Source: Harmonia axyridis (taxonomy: Eukaryota > Arthropoda > Insecta > Coleoptera > Coccinellidae). From it: a stretch of DNA of 64,000 nucleotides. Position numbers and translations under genes: made by a program. How positions within the stretch are numbered: the stretch's first letter is position 1; the number at the start of each line of letters is the position of its first letter. Location: positions 53,240,031-53,304,030 of the forward strand of contig NC_059502.1 of the NCBI RefSeq assembly GCF_914767665.1, given 5' to 3'. Shown in pieces: positions 57,536-64,000 of the stretch. The notes below the pieces were generated by a model, which had not been told where the DNA came from, searched no databases, and saw only the letters and a list, made by a program, of their open reading frames with translations.

Positions 57536-57630
57536 AACGATCCTGAAATTTTGAGCTTAAAATTAGCATTTGGGGGTCGAACTTCACACTTTGCGTAATT
57601 TCGAATGGTCGATTTTTGTGGTTTCTGGGG
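57536..57630 (-). repeat. Reverse satellite copy, split by a hAT element
   Basis: The unit continues as TTTCTGGGG, is cut by the element 57631-60537, and resumes at 60538-60605 with TTCTGGGG then GGACAAATGAAATTATT. The two parts form one satellite copy. Confidence 0.8.
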
Positions 57631-60537
57631 CAGGCGCGGATCCACGGGGGGGGAACTGGGGGAACGTTCCCCCCCCAAATGGCCCGGGCACCCCTTAAAA
57701 TTTGCCGGCCCGTCTAGAATTTGACATACTTAGGCTCAAATAATTACAAGATCAAGCAAAAATGTAATTTGACGCAATTTCTGAAACAAAGATGTTGAAA
57801 GTACGGATACGGAATGGAAATGCAATAAGGTTAGAAATAATATGAATATGGACCAATATATAGGTTCAAACGTTCCGCAATAAACACGTACACGTTCAAA
57901 GATGCCGCAATTGGGTCATAAATATTACTGTCGCGCGTTGGCATGTGATTCTCTGCTTACCCCGATTTCCAAGAGTTTTTTTGCGCTTCATAAATCTTGT
58001 CGGTATCTCTTTGACAAACCATCTATTTTTGTGTGAAGTGTGGCTTCTTTGATGGGTATAGATCTTCAGGCGTTATCTCTGATATTTCAGCAATTGTTTT
58101 TAATTTCAATTCACCAATCAGAATTATGAACCCCAAGAAGAGGGAAAGGGAAAAATATATGAATACCTACTACGAGTGTAGACGACCAGAATAAGCAGTT
58201 GTTTTCTATTTATTATTTTGTATATTGTGAAATTTTTTTGTGACCCCAAAATATAATTGTTGTATTGTACTAGGAAAAATTTAGTCTCAACAAGGCTTTG
58301 ATGTTCTTATTTTTGTTCACCTGCCCAATATGAATATAAACCTCTTTTTGTATAATGGTAAAGATAAAAATATTTCATTGGTATTCAACTAATGTTAAAT
58401 GAATATAATTCTACCAATGCAACAATTTTTGACATGGTGCTGTAGTAACATCTGGAATCGAACAAATTTTTATTAAAATCATACCTCAAACTTTGGCTTT
58501 TTGCATTTCAAATCACGTTGAATCTAAATCTGCAATAAAAAATTAGTTTATCCGCCTTACGCTAGCCTTTTAGTTCGTCGAGAGAGGAGGGGGCGAGTGT
58601 GATTTTCCCCGGGGCCATGATTATTGGCAGCCTGTAATTTTCAGAATTCCATCAACAAAACAATTCCTGAGTGATTTTTTTTTACTTATCACATGAAACA
58701 TAACAAGACGTTGAATATTTATTTTATATCGGGTCGAGGCCCTCCGCCTACCCTTAACATTATCTATTCCTCTTATTCGGGTGTAATGATGTTTTGAGTT
58801 ACCTACTCAATACGAGGTTTACCTACGATGCAGTCTTTTGGAACGGATGGCAATAAAAAAAGACAATTATGAAAGAATAATAACACGTGCATGCGAAATA
58901 TTTCCTCTTTGTTAGTACTTTGGAAAAAAGGACCTGAAATATGATCTTCAATAAAAGCAGGCCTACTTGCCAATATATTTCCTATTTTGTTCATCATGAG
59001 AAATATTTAGCTTTGTTGAATAATCATAGGAATGGATTGCTAAAATTGGAGGTATAAAGGAATATGAGAGATTCCTTGGATAATAAGAAAGGCCAATAAA
59101 TATGGGCCCGTTAACGCTTTGTTTTCGAGATACAGAGTGTTTCTTGTAAGTCTTGTAATCTATTTTTTTGTGATGATTATACCAGTTTATCAAATCTTTC
59201 TTCATCTTCGCTACAGATGCGGTAAATAAGTATCAAAAATTATAATAAAATTTATTCATCATAGCTTATTAACTGGATCTTCGTTATAAGTTGGCTTTTT
59301 CTGAGTATTAGGTACTAGAGAATAGTTTGAAATTTTTTTCTAGAAATCAGTAGCAGATAGGACAGAACTACAAGAATCCAAAAAGTGTAGTACTCGATCA
59401 AAGTTTCTTTTAACATTTTTCTAAACTACCTGTAGTCTTCCAAAAAAAAGTTCTGGAGGAAAAGAGCGGGCACTGTTCCAGAAAAACTATCACCCTGTAG
59501 ATTTGTATTCAAAATTAGTATACTCGTATCACATGATGAAAACTTTAAATTAGAATATCTATGCCAAATTCAAGTTAAATATCTTGTAAAGCACAGGTGC
59601 TATGAGAAAAAACTTGAAAAAATCAAACTCCAAATCTGGAAAACAAAGAGTGAACCTAGTGTCATTTCAAGTGGTCCATTTTGAAGTAAAAGCTTGTATC
59701 TTTCTATGATTAAATGACATAATCTACTGAACACAAGTGACATAGAAAATGTCAAAAAACTAATACACTTTGTTACTTTATACACTGTGTCCGTAAAGTA
59801 TGGAACAAATTCATTTTTAGCTAAACAGACCATTTTAAGAAATAATCGTGAAACACGTCGATTTTTTAATTTAATTTACCGTATTTTAAAATGATAATCT
59901 AATATACAAGGTGAATCACTTTCGAGTAATGACGTCACTGTCATTTTTTTTAAATGGAACACCCCCATTTCGTCTCAATTTTCCGATTACTTTATCTGAG
60001 CTGATTCCAAAAATGTATCACATGTTGATTCCAATTGGTCCTGTACCAATTGAAATCAATATGTGATACAGTTTTGGAATACAAAACTATGTATTTTTGT
60101 CCATCCTGTACCAATTGGAATCAAAATGTGATACATTTTTGGAATCAGCCCAGCTAGAGTAATCGGAAAATTGAGACAAAATGGGGGTGTTCCATTTGAA
60201 AAAAATGACGGTGACGTCATTACTCGAAAGTAATTAACCCTGTATATTAGATTATTATTTCAAAATACAGTAAATTAAAATAAAAAATCGACTTGTTTCA
60301 CGATTATTTCTTAAAATGGTCTGTTTAGCTAAAAATGAATTTGTTCCATACTTTACGGACACAGTGTATAATTTGAAAATACAAGTAAATGTATGGGGAC
60401 ATTTTTTATTCTATTCATTTCATCTTCAATACATTTTTTGAAAACCCATATTAATAAACGGCAAAAAAATGACGTCCCAAAATGGCGGAAGTATCGAAAA
60501 GTTCCCCCCCCAAAAGTGGGTCCTGGATCCGCGCCTG
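57631..60537. mobile_element. 2.9-kb non-autonomous hAT element
   Basis: Inverted ends CAGGCGCGGATCCA (14 bp) are flanked by a perfect 8-bp duplication TTCTGGGG (57623-57630 and 60538-60545). C-rich/G-rich runs lie just inside, as in many hAT elements. No transposase frame was found. It carries a foldback element at 59781-60368. Confidence 0.88.
59781..60368. repeat. 588-bp foldback element nested in the hAT element
   Basis: TACACTGTGTCCGTAAAGTA at the left is complemented by TACTTTACGGACACAGTGTA at the right, both flanked by TA. Pairing continues almost to the centre near 60075, so nearly the whole element can fold into one hairpin. No coding capacity. Confidence 0.88.
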
Positions 60538-60889
60538 TTCTGGGGTTGGACAAATGAAATTATTAGGTGGACAAAAGTGGTATAACGTTGGATAAACGAT
60601 CTATGGTATTTTAATTCGAAGAGAGGAAGCATTTTCGTACAATTGTTTATGGCAAGTTTTTTTATTTTGATGATTACTGTCACCTCCTGCAGTTTTGCCC
60701 CACAAGGAGGCACCCTGTACCTATATACAGGGTGTCCCGGGAAGAATGCGACAAACGAATACCAAGAATTGAGGTCATCGTGGAGGACCCGTATCACGAG
60801 GTTTCAATCGCCTGAGTGCCTTCGTTTGGGATATACAGGGCGATGTTCATCTTATCACTTATCAGTGAAAGTTCACCGTTGAATAACTC

Positions 60890-61442
60890 TTTAACTAATC
60901 GACCAAATAATTTCAAATTTTGAAGTTTTGTCACCCTTTACTATCGCCTTTCTTCAATATTTCAGAATTCGAGTAAATCAGATCCGAACTAGAAAAATTT
61001 TAGACTTTTCCTATTTTCGTGAATATTGGATCACCCTGTACGTGAACATTATGATTTTTTTTCGTTTTCGTAACAACAATGAATTAATTCATTATAAAAA
61101 TTCTAAATCTGTACTTGGCACGGTCATACAGGGTGATCAATAAACATTCCCTTATGAGTGAATTTTTTTTTTAGTTCAATGACACTCTTCGAGTTTCGAA
61201 GTTTTGTTACATTTTACTATCGGGTTCCTTCAATAATTCTGAAATCGAAAAAATCAGGTCCGGACTAGCAAAATTTTAGACTTTTTCTATTTCCGTCATT
61301 ATTGGATCACCCTGTAAGTCAATATCATGATTTTTTTCGTTTTCGTAACCACAAAAAATTAATTCATAAACAAAATTCCAAAACTCTACTTGCCACTGTC
61401 ATACAGGGTGACCAATAAACATTCCCTTATGAAAGAAATTTC
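60890..61442 (+). repeat. Tandem duplication, about 275-bp period, two copies
   Basis: GAAGTTTTGTCACCCTTTAC at 60922 recurs as GAAGTTTTGTTACATTTTAC at 61198. ATACAGGGTGATCAATAAAC at 61126 recurs at 61401 with one change. Identity is roughly 80% by eye. Internal TGGATCACCCTGTA and TACAGGGTGATCAA are mutually complementary and may be transposon ends. Confidence 0.75.
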
Positions 61443-62592
61443 ATAACCGTTGAAGCCTCCTCTCCAAAGTGAAAGCGTGGTAATTAGTGGTAATGATCAA
61501 TCATTATCTGCTTTTACGAGTGATTGAGTTTCTGAGCGATATAATTAAGACAAATTATGTATTTATCTGCAATGTATAAAACTATTCAAGATTTTGTGGA
61601 GGTGGGCAGATATCTGATCTAAAATAAAGTCGACATTGAATACATATGTGAGCAAACAAATAGACGTGTGAGGAAAGATGCGAATAATGAAGGAAAAAAA
61701 GAAATCAAACTTGAAAAAGCAGTAGGTGCCAAAAAGATGGAAATATGGTAATCGATAAAGAAATTGAAAAAATTACTGATCGAACAAAGATGGACAAAAG
61801 AGTGAAGGAAAAAATATCATGGAAACAGGAAAAAATTATCCCAAATGAACAACAGTAGACAATTGAAGCAGTTATAGGAGAGAAGTAGGGAATTAAATTC
61901 CAGTCTTCATACAGAAAAAAGAACTGTGAAATGAGATAGGTAAAAGTAATGCGATTCTATGTTCCTCATGATGTTAACATTCATTTTAATTTTTCAGTTT
62001 TAGGTGTTTGCTTTATTTTGAACGCATAGAATTTGAGTTTGATTTCTGCGTCTCCGGAAATATTCAACAGGAAAATGACCGGACATAGTCCTAACGTAAA
62101 ACGAAGAGGAAGGAAAAGAAGAAAAGAAAATAAATGAAAAAAAAAACACTGGAAATTTGTACACTTTCAACGCAAAATATCATGACACGCGACGAAAAAA
62201 TTGAATTATCTATGCAAAAAAGATCGGGTAAATAATTCTGAAATCCGAAAGTAGATTTATAGTCTTAGCTAGACTCCATCACTATAATTGTCAAAAAAAC
62301 AGACTCCATCATTCAAAAATTGAAAGAAATTCGTTATCATCAGCTTTGAATGTATAATGACAGAGCAAGAATTCAGTAAAATTCGAACGAATATTGAGAG
62401 TTAAATAAACTTCTACTAATGATAAGAACGCAATTCTGTTTCTGTTTTCGAAGGAAATTATCATTTCAAATAAAATAAAAGATTTAATTCAGTAACAAGA
62501 TTATAATTTTTACATTAAAATATTACAAAATATCTATATATACAAAATATCTATATATGTATCTATTTTTTGATTATCAGATGACCTAAATC
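61443..62592. other. Non-coding AT-rich stretch
   Basis: No gene was seen. A 33-bp segment at 61442-61474 (AAGCCTCCTCTCCAAAGTG core) recurs at 63127-63159 with one mismatch, bracketing the ORF at 62593-62928. The rest is A-rich and low-complexity. Confidence 0.35.
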
Positions 62593-62928
62593 TTATTCTT
62601 CTTCATTTCTTCTATTTACATATTCAATAAGCTTCAGCACATCATTAGCGTCTCCTAGTTTCAAATACCCAAATAATTCGTTTTTTTGAGATATAACAAA
62701 CTGAAGCTTTTCTTTTTCTTCCCGTTTCAACTTTTTAGCGTTCCGGGTGCCATGATGAAACTTTTTTATTATCTTTGTTATTTTTTCCTTTTTTTCTTTT
62801 TTCAATGAAGCGGTCTTTTTAAGTTCCCCATTTTCCTGTAATTCTTTGGGGTTTTTCATTCTGTCTCGTTCGGTTTCTGAGACAATATTTCCAGTTAAAT
62901 AAACCTTCACTGAATTATCATTCGCCAT
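62593..62928 (-). CDS. Hypothetical lysine-rich protein, 111 codons
   Basis: ATG at 62928 in a good context (GAAATGG) opens a frame of 111 codons to a stop at 62593. The protein is very basic in the middle (SLKKEKKEKITKIIKKF, NAKKLKREEKEKLQ) and ends with KNELFGYLKLGDANDVLKLI, which resembles the first helix pair of an ankyrin-type repeat but is too short to call. No signal peptide or membrane segment is present. The base composition is less AT-biased than the surroundings. It could be a small gene, the terminal exon of a gene to the right, or a retrocopy. Function unknown. Confidence 0.4.
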   Translation of the reverse strand: MANDNSVKVYLTGNIVSETERDRMKNPKELQENGELKKTASLKKEKKEKITKIIKKFHHGTRNAKKLKREEKEKLQFVISQKNELFGYLKLGDANDVLKLIEYVNRRNEEE

Positions 62929-63388
62929 TTCGATCTCACTAATGATTTTATTTCAATAACAAACAAGTATTACACAGTCTTCAAGTAAGTACTCACACTA
63001 AATGCTTTACAAAAACTGGTTACACAGGTAATGAAGGTTCTTATGGCCCTCACTTAATATTCAGGCAAAATAGTGGGGGGGGGAGGTAGATAAGATGAAA
63101 GGAATGTATGATGTAGTGACTATGCGCATAACCGTTTAAGCCTCCTCTCCAAAGTGAAATGTAGGGTTATTCTTCTTCTTCCTCAATCACTCTGTATCTA
63201 AAATACGCTCTATTAGTGTGACTTCACACACCGCCATTTTTGGTTCTCCTGTCAGTGTTCGGAATCCAAACAAATAAATTGCCATTCAAATTAGTACGGT
63301 GTCGTTGAAGGAATTGGCTTATTTTCATGAATAAGAGTATTTGAGGAACGATTTCAGTATTAATTGATAGACAGAAGGAACGCGAGTG

Positions 63389-63724
63389 CCGCAAACACAC
63401 GAGCAAGAAAATGACTTTTTCTACAACTGCTTTGAAAAGTAGCATATTCTTCATAGCTTACTCAATTTCAAAACTATGTATTGCTCATACTGTGGGAAAT
63501 ATTATTTTTCACGGCACTTTGCCCACACCTCGCTTGGTAGACCAATGAAATTGGGCTTTTGAGTCGTTTCTATGGAAACGCAATAAATTAGCACATACTG
63601 TCAACGAAGGCCATTTTGAGTTGAATCAAGTCCATTACTTGAATTATTGATATTTGAGCAGTTGTGGGAAAAGTATAGCGTGCAACATGTGGAGAAATTC
63701 ATTATCTCGCTCGTGTGTTTGCGG
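63389..63724. repeat. MITE with 16-bp perfect inverted ends
   Basis: CCGCAAACACACGAGC at the left is exactly complemented at the right. The interior matches 16240-16555 at about 90%. It is 336 bp and non-coding. No certain target duplication was found. Confidence 0.8.
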
Positions 63725-63727
63725 AAG

Positions 63728-63912
63728 CATATAGGGATATATTTTGCTTTATTCATCTATAATGAACAATGAAATCTCATGACTGATAGTTGTCGATGTT
63801 TGTAGAAATGAAAAACATAATTCATAAACATAACCTAACACTTTTTCACCATACTGATGGGGGCCTAAAGCCCGAAACACGTGTCTACTGTTAGCGCTTC
63901 TCTCTTTTTACT
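63728..63912. repeat. Dispersed repeat, second copy (pair of 49302-49487)
   Basis: Nearly identical to the copy at 49.3 kb. It sits three bases after the MITE end and is followed directly by a satellite copy, so several repeats are packed end to end here. Confidence 0.8.
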
Positions 63913-64000
63913 TGAGCTCAAAATTGCAGGATCGTTTGTCCATAGTAGGTCCACGTTTGTCCACCCAATAATTTCATTTGTCCATCCCTAGAAACTAAAA
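63913..64000 (+). repeat. Satellite-like unit running off the window end
   Basis: It contains GAGCTCAAAATTGCAGGATC, GTAGGTCCACGTTTGTCCAC and ATTTCATTTGTCCATCC, the unit arrayed at 56.1-57.1 kb in forward orientation. More copies may lie beyond the window. Confidence 0.8.

Noticed and set aside
1..64000. CRISPR arrays, operons or bacterial mobile elements
   Set aside because: The tandem repeats lack the repeat-spacer pattern, and the genes have spliceosomal introns; this is eukaryotic DNA.

Overview
This is insect nuclear DNA: AT-rich, with short consensus-bounded introns and a dense load of insect-type transposons (Tc1/mariner, pogo/Tigger, hAT, jockey/CR1-like LINEs, and many palindromic MITEs). 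A beetle is my best guess from the transposon flavour, but nothing here fixes the order. Exon joins were worked out by hand from splice sites, reading phase and remembered family alignments; no database search was run.

Four host genes can be rebuilt with every splice phase agreeing and a total length divisible by three. (1) DNA topoisomerase II on the minus strand, 13 coding exons from 28112 down to 2169, 1610 residues. (2) A Kid/KIF22-type chromokinesin on the plus strand, 10 exons, 31157-36206, 691 residues. (3) A syntaxin-6/10 family Qc-SNARE on the minus strand, 7 exons, 45182-39389, 254 residues; one intron looks like a U12-type (minor spliceosome) intron. (4) TMEM223 on the plus strand, 2 exons, 45780-46492, 218 residues. 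TopII and KIF22 are head to head, KIF22 and syntaxin are tail to tail, and syntaxin and TMEM223 are head to head about 600 bp apart. A fifth, lysine-rich 111-codon ORF at 62593-62928 (minus) is unassigned.

The introns of TopII act as a transposon sink. The 10.2-kb intron 15903-26122 holds a decayed LINE (16565-19720), a hAT element (19735-25180, 8-bp target duplication) whose transposase was split by an apparently intact jockey-like LINE (20928-24787, 9-bp target duplication), and a 5'-truncated LINE fragment on the other strand. The 4.2-kb intron 8860-13101 holds a Tigger element carrying a Tc1 fragment and two palindromic elements. The last KIF22-side intron holds a hAT element (33588-34881). 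The syntaxin introns hold three inverted-repeat elements.

From 46500 to the end there is almost no host coding signal. It is a mosaic: a LINE 3' fragment, a mariner pseudogene cut by a hAT MITE, tandem repeats of 17, about 142 and about 275 bp, a mariner-type transposon with roughly 690-bp terminal inverted repeats and an intron-containing transposase (53071-55992), an inverted array of a roughly 145-bp satellite-like unit, and a 2.9-kb hAT element (57631-60537) inserted in that satellite with a 588-bp foldback element nested inside it.
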